Positions 45,409 to 53,982 of a stretch of 64,000 nt of DNA are shown here, piece after piece. The stretch comes from Nocardia grenadensis NBRC 108939. GTDB taxonomy: Bacteria; Actinomycetota; Actinomycetes; Mycobacteriales; Mycobacteriaceae. Numbering within the stretch: the first letter of the stretch is position 1; the number at the start of each line of letters is the position of its first letter. A model generated the notes under the pieces. That model was not told the origin of the DNA. It was given only the letters and a program-made list of their open reading frames with translations, and searched no databases. The translations under genes were made by a program, and so were the position numbers. The DNA is taken from assembly GCF_001613445.1 (NCBI RefSeq), contig NZ_BDCJ01000006.1:62001-126000 (forward strand), given 5' to 3'.

Positions 45409-45693
45409 CCGGGCGATGGTGAGCGGTCCGGTGGGGACACGGGCCGGATGGGGGGCGTGTCGCGGGGTGCCGACCTGGTTGCCGGCGCGCCGGATGTAGC
45501 CCGGCCGGCCCGGCGCCGGGCAGGCCTACCGCGGTAGGGGAATCCGATCGAGCCGGGGTCGGGTGGGCGTATTCCGGTGGTTGTGGACCGACGGCAGCAG
45601 GCGTCATCATATCGTTGCATTACGCCATGTAATGGAATCTCGGGGCCAGCGATGATCAAGGGACCGCTGGAAGTCCTCAGAGAATGGACAACA
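45409..45693. other. Gap between otsA and a secreted-protein gene
   Basis: 285 nt. No coding, tRNA or clear terminator pattern; the 3' part turns AT-rich (CATATCGTTGCATTACGCCA) and presumably carries the promoter of the next gene. Confidence 0.4.
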
Positions 45694-46059
45694 ATGAAAA
45701 AGTCGACCATCTTCGCATTCAGAATCGCTGTTGTCGCAGCTTCGGTCGCGGCATTCCCCACAGTTCTCGGTTCCGCTGCGGCCCAAGCCGCACCGCAGGA
45801 CTGTGTTGTCACTCGGGACCTGGTCGGCGCAACGGCGACATGCCATGACGACGCGCCCGCCGGACGGGAGTACGTACTGACCATCGAGTGTTTCGGCCTA
45901 CACGGCGTGCCCAATGCGTTTCCCCTCATGGCCGTCGGCCCGTACCGGGGCTCGTGGAGCGGTTCCTTCAGCCCGTCCGGCACCGGAACGGCCTCGTGCT
46001 TGGGACCTATGAGTGTCGGGACCGCTACCAACGCTCAGGTAGTCATCTACCGGGACTGA
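45694..46059 (+). CDS. Small secreted protein of unknown function
   Basis: 121 residues. Signal peptide 'MKKSTIFAFRIAVVAASVAA' with cleavage near 'AAQAA'; the mature part is about 88 residues with four cysteines ('QDCVVTRDLV', 'TCHDD', 'IECFGL', 'SCLGPM'), enough for two disulfides, and is Gly/Thr/Ser-rich. No known domain is recognised. A cluster of such small exported proteins in Nocardia is common. The ATG was chosen by signal-peptide position. Confidence 0.65.
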   Translation: MKKSTIFAFRIAVVAASVAAFPTVLGSAAAQAAPQDCVVTRDLVGATATCHDDAPAGREYVLTIECFGLHGVPNAFPLMAVGPYRGSWSGSFSPSGTGTASCLGPMSVGTATNAQVVIYRD

Positions 46060-46211
46060 CCCTCGCGCGGTGGCAGTGAGCGGGATGCGGTAACCACCCT
46101 CCCCACGGAGCAGTTCGCGCGGGGTGGCGGCACGGCTCCTATGAAATCCGCATTCTCGCAGTAGATATCGAAATCAACCGCCCTGAAGGCGGGCTCTGGC
46201 CAGGAGACAAT

Positions 46212-46778
46212 ATGATCCGACCTGTTCTGTACGCTGCTTCAGCGATGACGATCGCACTGGCTGTCGCTGGATGCGATGGTGGGCGCGCCGCCGAGGCCGG
46301 TCCGGCCACGTCCGGCACTGCTGCCGCATCTGTTACGACAACTGCCGCTACCGAAACCGCGGCGTCCACTTCGCCGCCTTCGATGCCCGTCGGCGAGGGC
46401 GCCGGACCCGATGCCGGACGGCCGGTGGAGGGACAGCCGGCACCTCCGGTGGAAGGACAGCCCGCACCGCCGGTAGAAGGGCCGGTGGCCGATCCCTGTG
46501 CCGAGGTGACCCGCGAGTACTTGATAACGACGTTGCGAATGACAGGGATGCCGCAGTATCCACTCGCTGATCTTCAGCAGGCACGATGCAGCGGCAACTT
46601 CGCGTCGGCGATGGCATATCCGGAGGGCACCCTCCACCCGGTCATGTATCTGTTCGAGTACTCGGAGCAGGACGGGTACACACACTGGCGCGTGATCGAT
46701 GTAGGCGAGGGCCTCGACTGTGTGAACAGGCACGGCGTGCCCGCTGACGTAGGGAGCGCAATCGGCTGCGCCGCATAG
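46212..46778 (+). CDS. Putative lipoprotein with PVEGQPAP repeats
   Basis: 188 residues. Lipoprotein signal peptide with lipobox 'LAVAGC' (Cys21), a Thr/Ala linker, and tandem repeats of PVEGQPAP (about residues 71-92). The C-terminal 95 residues hold three cysteines near its ends ('PCAEVTREYL', 'ARCSGNF', 'GLDCVNRHG'), resembling a small extracytoplasmic domain. Not recognised. Preceded by a similar small exported gene. Confidence 0.65.
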   Translation: MIRPVLYAASAMTIALAVAGCDGGRAAEAGPATSGTAAASVTTTAATETAASTSPPSMPVGEGAGPDAGRPVEGQPAPPVEGQPAPPVEGPVADPCAEVTREYLITTLRMTGMPQYPLADLQQARCSGNFASAMAYPEGTLHPVMYLFEYSEQDGYTHWRVIDVGEGLDCVNRHGVPADVGSAIGCAA

Positions 46779-46836
46779 CCCTGTTCTTCTGTGCCGGCCG
46801 GAGTACCGCTGCTCGGTCGGGCTCCGGCCGGGCCGG

Positions 46837-47190
46837 CTCCTACATCGGTCCGAGGAGAAGCGGCGCCGTTTCGTCGCCGACGCCGGCCACGAGTTGCGGA
46901 CGCCGCTGACCACGATCAAGGGTTTCGCCGAGTTGAACCGGCAGGGCGCCACCGGGGATACGGGTATGCTGCTCGACCGGATCGAACGCAAATCGAAACG
47001 GATGGGCCTGCTGGTCGAGGATCTGCTGATGCCGGCCCGGCTCGATGCCGAGCGTCCGGTGGAATACGCACCGGTCGACCTGCTGACCTTGACCGGCGTC
47101 GCCGTTGCACAGTGCGCGCGGCGTCGCCACCGCACGGGCCCGCCGGGACCCGGAGCATACGATCCGTTTCGAGGTGCGGCCGGGCCTGAG
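46837..47190 (+). pseudogene. Histidine-kinase fragment (HisKA domain), frameshifted and truncated
   Basis: 'LHRSEEKRRRFVADAGHELR', then 'TPLTTIKGFAELNRQGA', is a textbook HisKA H-box; 'RIERKSKRMGLLVEDLL' is the second helix. There is no sensor or HAMP upstream and no HATPase downstream. Near 47100 the similarity jumps frame: 'HSARGVATARARRDPEHTIR' continues a typical kinase, then ends where the HIT gene begins. A nonfunctional relic of a sensor kinase. Confidence 0.7.
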
Positions 47191-47616
47191 TCAGGCGGGC
47201 ACGTTCGCGCCGTGGCCGAGGTCGCGGAGCGCCTGCTTGATCCGTGCCTGCGCGTCGTCGAGGGACTCCGGCCGCGGGTTCGGGTCGGCGCCGGAGATAT
47301 CGAAATTCCCCATGGTGAACGCCGGGAACACGTGTACGTGCAGATGCGGGACCTCGAGTCCCGCGATCAGCAGACCCGCCCGCGGCGCGTCCCAGGCCGC
47401 GCGCACGGCCTGGCCGATCTTCTGCGCGACTCCGTTCAGGCGCGCGAAGACCTCGGGCTCGATGTCCTGCCACTGATCGATCTCTTTGCGGGGCACCACG
47501 AGGGTGTGTCCCGGCGTCACCGGAGCGATGGTGAGAAACCCGACGAATTCGTCGTCCTCCCAGACGAACCGGCCCGGCAGGTCACCGGCGATGATCGCAC
47601 TGAAAACAGAAGCCAT
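47191..47616 (-). CDS. HIT-family nucleotide-binding protein
   Basis: 141 residues: '[20 protein letters not shown]', '[20 protein letters not shown]' and the His triad '[10 protein letters not shown]'. HIT hydrolases act on AMP-linked or dinucleoside-polyphosphate substrates. It is paralogous to the HIT protein at 55482. It is convergent with the kinase remnant. Confidence 0.88.
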   Translation of the reverse strand: MASVFSAIIAGDLPGRFVWEDDEFVGFLTIAPVTPGHTLVVPRKEIDQWQDIEPEVFARLNGVAQKIGQAVRAAWDAPRAGLLIAGLEVPHLHVHVFPAFTMGNFDISGADPNPRPESLDDAQARIKQALRDLGHGANVPA

Positions 47617-47650
47617 GGGGCGAGACTAGTGTCGCCGCGCCCGCCACACC

Positions 47651-48028
47651 TCATGCCCCGACGAAGTGGGACAGAATTCCCTGCACCTCGTAGATGTCGA
47701 CCTGGCGGTTGAACTTCTTCTGCAGTGGCGTGTCGGTGCCCGAGATCCACAGCACCAGCTCCGCGTCGAGGTCGAAGGTGCCCGCTGTCTCCACCGCGAA
47801 ATGGGTGATCGAGCGGTAGGGGATACTGTGGTAGCTCACCTTGCGGCCCGACAGGCCCTGTTTGTCGATGAGGATGAGCCGCCGGTTGGTGAACAGCATG
47901 GCGTCGCGGACGAGGATGTAGGCGGAGTAGACCTGTTCGCCGTTGCCGAGTAGCCGCTGGTATTCCTGTTGGGCCCGGGCCGGCTCCACCTGTCCGGCGT
48001 TTCCCATGATTCCGTCCATCAGACCCAT
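47651..48028 (-). CDS. Bacterial PH-domain protein
   Basis: 125 residues from the ATG at 48028 with GGGAGG upstream. 'LLGNGEQVYSAYILVRDAML' and 'FTNRRLILIDKQGLSGRKVS', then 'YHSIPYRSITHFAVETAG', match the YokE/bPH fold. Function unknown; such proteins bind membranes or partners. The gene lies 34 nt upstream of the HIT gene on the same strand, so they may be cotranscribed. Upstream in-frame GTG at 48088 was rejected. Confidence 0.83.
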   Translation of the reverse strand: MGLMDGIMGNAGQVEPARAQQEYQRLLGNGEQVYSAYILVRDAMLFTNRRLILIDKQGLSGRKVSYHSIPYRSITHFAVETAGTFDLDAELVLWISGTDTPLQKKFNRQVDIYEVQGILSHFVGA

Positions 48029-48214
48029 TCGCACGTCCTCCCGTATGCGCGCACCGGGATCGCTGGGTCCGGCGCGCGGGTTGTCCACCTGTTCAAGGTG
48101 TTTCCTCCATCATCCACAGATGGTCGCCGTTGGGGTGAAGTCGCTGGTACCGGGCCGGCCCCGGCGGTGAACCTACCCCGCCGGGGATCGATACGGCACC
48201 TATAAGCTGTCCGG

Positions 48215-49486
48215 GTGCGAGTACTCGTCATCGGTTCCGGAGCCCGTGAACACGCCCTCGTCCTTGCGCTGCGCCGTGATCCGGCGGTGAGCGCGATCGT
48301 CGCCGCGCCCGGTAACGCCGGTATCGCCCAGCACGCGCAGGTGCGGCCGGTGGATCCGAGTTCCGGGGAAGCGGTGGCCGCGCTGGCCCGGGAGGTGGCC
48401 GCGGATCTGGTGGTGATCGGCCCGGAGGTGCCGCTGGTCCTGGGCGTGGCCGACGCGGTGCGCGCGGCCGGGATCGCCTGTTTCGGCCCGTCGGCCGCGG
48501 CGGCCCGGATCGAGGGATCGAAGGCATTCGCCAAGGATGTGATGGCGGCTGCCGGGGTCCGTACCGCGCACAGCGAGGTGGTGGACTCGCCCGCCGAATT
48601 GGATGCGGCGCTGGACCGTTTCGGCCCGACCTGGGTGGTCAAGGACGACGGGCTGGCCGCGGGCAAGGGTGTGGTGGTCACCCCCGACCGTTCGGTGGCC
48701 CGCGGGCATGCCGCCGAACTGCTCGAACAAGGCCATCCGGTGCTGTTGGAATCGTTCCTGGACGGCCCGGAGGTTTCGCTGTTCTGCCTGGTCGACGGGG
48801 AGACGGTGGTGCCGCTGCTGCCCGCGCAGGACCACAAGCGGGTGGGTGACGGTGATACCGGGCCCAATACCGGCGGAATGGGTGCCTACACACCGCTGCC
48901 GTGGCTGCCCGGCGGGACGGTCGAGCAGATCGTCGACGAGGTGGTGGCTCCGGTGGCCGCCGAATTGGTCCGGCGCGACGCCGCTTTCAGCGGGCTGCTG
49001 TACGCGGGGCTGGCAATGGGCGCGGCCGGGCCCGCGGTGGTGGAGTTCAACTGCCGGTTCGGTGACCCGGAGACCCAGGCGGTGCTCGCCCTGCTGGACA
49101 GCCCGGTCGGCGAACTGCTGTACGCCACCGCCACCGGCACTCTGGCCGAAACGTCCGCGCCGCGCTGGCGCGACGGCGCCGCGATCACCGTGGTGCTGGC
49201 CGCGGAGAACTATCCGGCCCGGCCGCGCTCGGGCGATGTGATCAGTGGTGCCGGGGACGCGGCGACCGACGACGCGGCGACGGTGCTGCATGCCGGGACG
49301 GCGCAGCGTGCGGATGGCGCGCTGGTCTCCGCGGGTGGGCGCGTGCTCAGTATCGTCGGCACCGGTACCGATCTGGCGGCGGCGCGGGAGGCGGCCTACG
49401 ACCGTTTGGCCGGTATCAAACTGACCGGTAGCCACTACCGCTCCGATATCGGACTGGCCGCTGTCGAGGACCGTATCTCTCTCTGA
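48215..49486 (+). CDS. purD: PurD, phosphoribosylamine-glycine ligase
   Basis: 423 residues; GTG start. ATP-grasp enzyme: '[20 protein letters not shown]', '[17 protein letters not shown]', '[15 protein letters not shown]', '[20 protein letters not shown]', '[14 protein letters not shown]'. It joins phosphoribosylamine and glycine to give GAR, step 2 of purine synthesis. Gene order with purB, purS and purQ resembles Rv0772-Rv0788. Confidence 0.95.
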   Translation: MRVLVIGSGAREHALVLALRRDPAVSAIVAAPGNAGIAQHAQVRPVDPSSGEAVAALAREVAADLVVIGPEVPLVLGVADAVRAAGIACFGPSAAAARIEGSKAFAKDVMAAAGVRTAHSEVVDSPAELDAALDRFGPTWVVKDDGLAAGKGVVVTPDRSVARGHAAELLEQGHPVLLESFLDGPEVSLFCLVDGETVVPLLPAQDHKRVGDGDTGPNTGGMGAYTPLPWLPGGTVEQIVDEVVAPVAAELVRRDAAFSGLLYAGLAMGAAGPAVVEFNCRFGDPETQAVLALLDSPVGELLYATATGTLAETSAPRWRDGAAITVVLAAENYPARPRSGDVISGAGDAATDDAATVLHAGTAQRADGALVSAGGRVLSIVGTGTDLAAAREAAYDRLAGIKLTGSHYRSDIGLAAVEDRISL

Positions 49487-49555
49487 TACCCGGCGGTGCG
49501 GGCGGCGCTGCGGCGTGCGCTAGCCCGCACCGGGGCCGATCTTCCGACCGGCTGA

Positions 49556-50095
49556 TCAGTAGGCTCCGAAGACGTTGTCGATGGAGCCGTAGCGGTGGGC
49601 GGCGTAGTTGCAGGCCGCGGCGATATTGGCGACCGGGTCGTAGATATCCCAGGAGGTGCCGTCCACGTGGTAGGCGGCGAACGTGGGATCGATCACCTGC
49701 ATGAGCCCCTTCGATGGGGTGCCCGCCGCGGCATTGGAGTCCGAGAGGTTGATCGCGTAGGGGTCACCGCTGGACTCGCGCATGGCATTCCGGTGGATGC
49801 CGTCGTAGCTGGCCGGGATACCGTGCCGGCCGAGGACGTGCAGTGCGTTGCGGATCCAGCCGTCCAGGTTGTTGGAGTAGGACACCGGTTGGATGGTCTC
49901 CGGTAGCGACTGCTGAAGCCCGTTCTGTTGCACCGGTGGCAGCTGCTGCCACCGGTGGAGCTGCTGCTGTGCCTGCTGGGCCGGGGCCTGCAGTACTGCG
50001 GGTACACCGGTGATGGGTGCGTCGGCGTGCGCCTGGGTGGGTACCACGACGGCAGCGGCGACGGCGACGAGCGGTAACAGGTTTCGTAAACGCAT
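49556..50095 (-). CDS. Secreted transglycosylase-like (SLT) protein
   Basis: 179 residues. Signal peptide 'MRLRNLLPLVAVAAAVVVPT' with cleavage after 'AHA'; a Gln-rich linker; then a lysozyme-like core, 'IHRNAMRESSGDPYAINLSD' (Glu of the active site in 'RESSGDP') and 'TPSKGLMQVIDPTFAAYHV', with the C-terminal 'AACNYAAHRYGSIDNVFGAY'. Such proteins cleave peptidoglycan glycan. Transcribed away from purD. Confidence 0.85.
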   Translation of the reverse strand: MRLRNLLPLVAVAAAVVVPTQAHADAPITGVPAVLQAPAQQAQQQLHRWQQLPPVQQNGLQQSLPETIQPVSYSNNLDGWIRNALHVLGRHGIPASYDGIHRNAMRESSGDPYAINLSDSNAAAGTPSKGLMQVIDPTFAAYHVDGTSWDIYDPVANIAAACNYAAHRYGSIDNVFGAY

Positions 50096-50486
50096 GGGAA
50101 CGGCTCTCCGACAGCGCGCAGGTTTCCGCCGCCGAGCGTCATGGCCGCCGGCGTAATCGTTGCGCTGCTTCTCGATTACTTGTGTTGGGAAATGGGAGAT
50201 TCAGTTGTCCGCGCCGATGGCACACTGCACCCGCCGGGGCGACCGGTCGCTCGGAATTTCGGAAGAACTCGATAACCGTGCGACAAACGAACTTGCGATT
50301 CGTTATCTGGCAAATCACAGATTGATTGCGGTAGGTTAACAGAATTTAAACGGAAGTATAACGGTCGGTTTTATTCTGCTGAGAGAAATCGATGGACCAG
50401 GACTTACATCCGTGTAAGTCCTCCAGAAGGCCGTTATTCGGTGGTCTAATTTTCGTGGTCTTCGAGATTCCCCCGGAGGTTCTGGC
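50096..50486. other. Gap with AT-rich leader and a 10-bp hairpin
   Basis: 391 nt upstream of the transglycosylase gene and downstream of the M23 gene. It includes a perfect stem-loop, AGGACTTACA / TGTAAGTCCT (50399-50422, loop TCCG), which may end the M23 transcript, and an AT-rich tract at 50330-50380. I see no c-di-AMP riboswitch core in the transglycosylase leader. Confidence 0.5.
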
Positions 50487-51986
50487 TCAGTTGTATGAAA
50501 GCCCGTGCAGTGCGAGCCAGCGCTGCGGATCGACGTGCTGACCGTCCAAGACGATCTCGAAATGCAGATGCGGTCCGGTGGAATCGCCGCGGTTGCCCAT
50601 TCGTGCGATCTGCATACCGGCGGGGACCCGTTCCCCGACCGAGACGAAGAAATCGTACATATGGCCGTAGACCGAGATCGCGCCGTCGTCGTGCCGTATC
50701 CGCACCCACAGACCGAAACCGGCGGCCGGACCCGCATCGATTACGGTGCCGCTCGCGACGGCGTAGATCGGGGTGCCGATCGGGCCGGCGATATCGATAC
50801 CGCGATGGAAGGTGCCCCACCGGCTGCCGAAACCGGAGGTGAAGGTGCCCGGCGCGGGCAGGACGTAACCACCGGCGCCGGGCGGCACGGCGCCGGGCGG
50901 GATCAGCCCGCCCTCGAGCCCGCCGGGCGCCGGCGCGGTATTGATCCAGGGCTGCTCCTGGCCGGCGACCGCGGCCGCGGCTTCGGCCTTGGCGCGTTCC
51001 AGAGTGGCCCGGGCGGCCGCGGCCACCACCGCCTGTTCGCGCAGGCGTTCCCCATTGTCGATGGCATCGAGATAGCGACGCACCGACGGCACCGGCGCGG
51101 ACAACTGCAGCGGATGGGCGAGAGCCACGCGGTAGGCGATCCCGGGAGCCGGGCTCCGGTCGGTGACCGAGATACCCGCGGATCCGTCGCCCGCCGCCAG
51201 CAGCAGGGCGAGCAGTAGGACGCCGATGAGGACACGGTGGCGCCGGGCCGCGACGGCGATGTCCTCGGCGGACGGCCTGCGCGCGACGAGGTCGACGAGT
51301 TCGGCGCGGGTGGGACGGCGGGACCAGAGATCCACCGCGGATCGCCGCAGCCACCGGTGGGCGGCGACCACCCGGGGTCCCGGTGTCCGGGCCTGCGCGG
51401 CGGCGCGCTCCCGCCAGCCGGGGGCGATGACCAGGCCGCCACCGGTCGCTGCCGCGCGGTCCAGGGATGTGGACCGCGCGTCGGTGCCGGGTTCGGGATC
51501 GTCGGGACCGGGAGCGGGATCGTGACCTGTGGTTTCCGGCCGGCTGTCACCACCGCGTGTCGGAGCTGTGGTTTCCGGTGCGTCGCCGGGGCCCGGACCC
51601 GTTGCCGCCGCGCCGGTGTGGGCCGCGCCGGGGTCGTGGTCGGCGGGATCATGCTCCGATCCGGTGGCAACCGCGCCGGGGTCGTGGTCGGCAGGAGCCT
51701 GCTCCGATCCGGTGTGGACCGCGCCGGAGTGATGTTCAGCGGATTCCTGCTCCGAGTCGTGCCGGGCCGGTGGTTTCCGGGCGGAGTGGGTGGCGAGTTC
51801 GTGACCGGCAGGTTCGGCCGGCGCGGTCGTCGCGCCCGGGCGCGTGTCCCGGCGAATCGCCGCGGAAAGCGGGTGCACGGCCCGGTTCCAGCGTCGGCGC
51901 AGAGCCCCGGTCCCGCGCCCGGGCGCGGTGGAATCGGGGTCCTGTGTTGGCGGGCCGTCGGCCCGCCGGCCGGCCTTGTCGAGCAT
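50487..51986 (-). CDS. Membrane-anchored M23 peptidase
   Basis: 499 residues from ATG 51986. Residues 1-215: Pro/His/Asp/Glu-rich cytoplasmic region with repeats such as 'GSEQAPADHDPGAVATGSEH'. One helix 'HRVLIGVLLLALLLAAGD'. Then a coiled linker and an M23/LytM domain: 'HRGIDIAGPIGTPIYAVASG' and 'GPHLHFEI'. His and Asp of the zinc site are present. It would cleave peptide cross-bridges in the wall. The long disordered N-terminal region is unusual. Confidence 0.87.
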   Translation of the reverse strand: MLDKAGRRADGPPTQDPDSTAPGRGTGALRRRWNRAVHPLSAAIRRDTRPGATTAPAEPAGHELATHSARKPPARHDSEQESAEHHSGAVHTGSEQAPADHDPGAVATGSEHDPADHDPGAAHTGAAATGPGPGDAPETTAPTRGGDSRPETTGHDPAPGPDDPEPGTDARSTSLDRAAATGGGLVIAPGWRERAAAQARTPGPRVVAAHRWLRRSAVDLWSRRPTRAELVDLVARRPSAEDIAVAARRHRVLIGVLLLALLLAAGDGSAGISVTDRSPAPGIAYRVALAHPLQLSAPVPSVRRYLDAIDNGERLREQAVVAAAARATLERAKAEAAAAVAGQEQPWINTAPAPGGLEGGLIPPGAVPPGAGGYVLPAPGTFTSGFGSRWGTFHRGIDIAGPIGTPIYAVASGTVIDAGPAAGFGLWVRIRHDDGAISVYGHMYDFFVSVGERVPAGMQIARMGNRGDSTGPHLHFEIVLDGQHVDPQRWLALHGLSYN

Positions 51987-52040
51987 CAGAGCAGACCATA
52001 GCTGTCGAACCGCTCGAAGCAGTGTTCTACCGTCGGTCGG

Positions 52041-53225
52041 GTGTCCACTGAATCTCGGCGCTCGACCATCCCACCTTTCTACGTGATGGATGTCTGGAAA
52101 GCCGCCGCCGAACGCGCCCGAACGCACGGCGACGTACTGAGTCTCGCGGCCGGGCAGCCCTCGACACCGGCACCGGCACCGGTGCTACGGGCCACGAAAA
52201 CCGCTATTGATGCCGAACTACTCGGTTACACAGAGACTTTTGGCATCCTGCCGCTACGTCAGGCGATCGCCGGGCATCATCACCGAACCTACGGTTACCC
52301 GGTGGATCCCGACGACGTCGTGGTCACCACCGGGTCCTCCGGCGCGTTCACCCTCATCTTCCTGGCGGCGTTCGATCCCGGTGACACGGTGGTGGTCGCA
52401 CGCCCCGGCTACCCGGCCTACCGCAATACGCTGGCCGCGCTCGGCTGCCGGGTGGTCGAACTGGACTGTCGCGCCGAGACCAGGTTCCAGCCGACCGTGG
52501 CCATGCTCGAAGAACTTCCGGAACCGCCGCGGGGCCTGATCGTGGCCAGCCCCGCCAATCCGACCGGCACCATGATCGACCCCGACGAACTCGCGGCACT
52601 GGCCCGCTGGTGCGATACGCACGGCACGCTGTTGATCTCCGACGAGATCTATCACGGCATCACCTACGGCGGGGAGCGGACCGCCTCGGCCTGGGAGACC
52701 TCCCGCGCGGGAGTGGTCATCGGATCGGTGTCGAAGTACTTCTCGATGACCGGCTGGCGACTGGGCTGGATGCTGGCACCGCCCGCACTGCGCCCGGCGC
52801 TCCAGCGGCTGGCATCGAATATGACCGTCTGCCCGCCCGCGATCTCGCAGTACGCGGCACTGCACGCGTTCGGTGACGAAGCGCGAACCGAACTCGACGC
52901 GCATGTGCACCGGTACGCGGTCAACCGCGCCGTCCTGTTGGAAGGGCTGGCCGGGCTCGGTATCACCGACCTCGCGCCCGCCGACGGCGCCTTCTACGCC
53001 TACGCCGATATCGGGCACCTCACCGATGATTCCATGGCCTGGTGCGCGGACGTACTGGCCAACACCGGGGTGGCGCTGGCACCGGGCCTGGATTTCGACA
53101 CCGTCAACGGGCATCACACCATCCGCCTGTCCTTCGCCGGGGCTACGGCGGAGATCGAAGCGGCGCTCACCCGGCTCCGGGACTACTTGCGGCAGAGCAC
53201 AGGCCGACCCCGTGCACGGCAATGA
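52041..53225 (+). CDS. PLP-dependent aminotransferase (class I/II)
   Basis: 394 residues. 'LSLAAGQPSTPAPAPV', 'TTGSSGAFTLIFLAAFDPGD', 'SPANPTGTMIDPDELAALAR', 'SDEIYHGITY' and the Schiff-base Lys in 'GSVSKYFSMTGWRLGW'. A fold type I aspartate/aromatic-type aminotransferase. Substrate not determinable. GTG start; divergent from the M23 gene. Followed by a TetR gene on the same strand. Confidence 0.87.
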   Translation: MSTESRRSTIPPFYVMDVWKAAAERARTHGDVLSLAAGQPSTPAPAPVLRATKTAIDAELLGYTETFGILPLRQAIAGHHHRTYGYPVDPDDVVVTTGSSGAFTLIFLAAFDPGDTVVVARPGYPAYRNTLAALGCRVVELDCRAETRFQPTVAMLEELPEPPRGLIVASPANPTGTMIDPDELAALARWCDTHGTLLISDEIYHGITYGGERTASAWETSRAGVVIGSVSKYFSMTGWRLGWMLAPPALRPALQRLASNMTVCPPAISQYAALHAFGDEARTELDAHVHRYAVNRAVLLEGLAGLGITDLAPADGAFYAYADIGHLTDDSMAWCADVLANTGVALAPGLDFDTVNGHHTIRLSFAGATAEIEAALTRLRDYLRQSTGRPRARQ

Positions 53226-53337
53226 TTTTCCACAGTACGACAACATCGCCGCGTGGATGCGGTAGAAACATCGATGGTTGTTTCCCCTTTCCCTGATTTC
53301 GCACGGAAGTGTTCATGAAGACTGGCACGATGGCACG

Positions 53338-53946
53338 GTGATAACCGCGACGACTCCGAAGGGTGAACGGCGTCGCCAGGCGCTGGTGGCTGCCGCTGCC
53401 GAGTTACTGCTCGAAGGCGGTTTCGACGCGGTGCGGCATCGCTCGGTCGCGACCCGCGCCGAACTGCCGCTGGCCTCCACGACCTATTACTTCGAATCGC
53501 TCGAGGATCTGATCGCGCGGGCGGTCGAGTTCAGCGGCAACGCCGAACTCGAGGCCATGCGGCGGCGGATCGGCGAGGTGACCCACCGCCGCCGCGGTGC
53601 GGAGGCGACCGTAGACCTGGTGCTCGACCTGCTGATCGGTCCCGAAGGCGTGGACGAGGGCGCGCGCGGGCGGTTGATCGCCCGCTACGAACGCACCGTC
53701 GCCTCGGCCCGCCACCCCGAGCTGCGCGAGGTCCAGCTCCGACTACGCGGGCAGCTGGACGAGCTGCTTTCCGATGTGCTGCGCCGATCCGACCGGATGG
53801 TGCGGCCCGAACAACTGCGCAGGCTGGTCGCGGTGGTCGACGGCGCGGTGGTCGCCGCCCTCAGCGAATCCGACCCGCAACCCCGCCGGACGGCCCGTGG
53901 CGCGCTGCTGGAGGTCATCGATATCGTCGCTCCGGCGACGCACTAG
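53338..53946 (+). CDS. TetR-family regulator
   Basis: 202 residues from GTG 53338. HTH: 'RRQALVAAAAELLLEGGFDA' then 'VRHRSVATRAELPLASTTYY', followed by 'FESLEDLIARAVEFSG'. It lies just before purB, as Rv0775 lies before Rv0777. No Shine-Dalgarno precedes the GTG, and an operator is not obvious. Ligand unknown. The longer frame from 53278 lacks homology. Confidence 0.85.
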   Translation: MITATTPKGERRRQALVAAAAELLLEGGFDAVRHRSVATRAELPLASTTYYFESLEDLIARAVEFSGNAELEAMRRRIGEVTHRRRGAEATVDLVLDLLIGPEGVDEGARGRLIARYERTVASARHPELREVQLRLRGQLDELLSDVLRRSDRMVRPEQLRRLVAVVDGAVVAALSESDPQPRRTARGALLEVIDIVAPATH

Positions 53947-53982
53947 CCGATCGACCGTTACCGGTCATTAGACTGACCGGAC

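Noticed and set aside
45409..45600. Small plus-strand frames after otsA
   Set aside because: No RBS, no motif, and codon use unlike neighbours.
50096..50340. c-di-AMP (ydaO-type) riboswitch before the transglycosylase gene
   Set aside because: Wall hydrolase genes in actinobacteria often have one, so I looked, but the leader lacks the conserved core elements as I know them.
53278..53337. Upstream start for the TetR gene
   Set aside because: Residues before the GTG at 53338 do not look like a TetR N-terminus.
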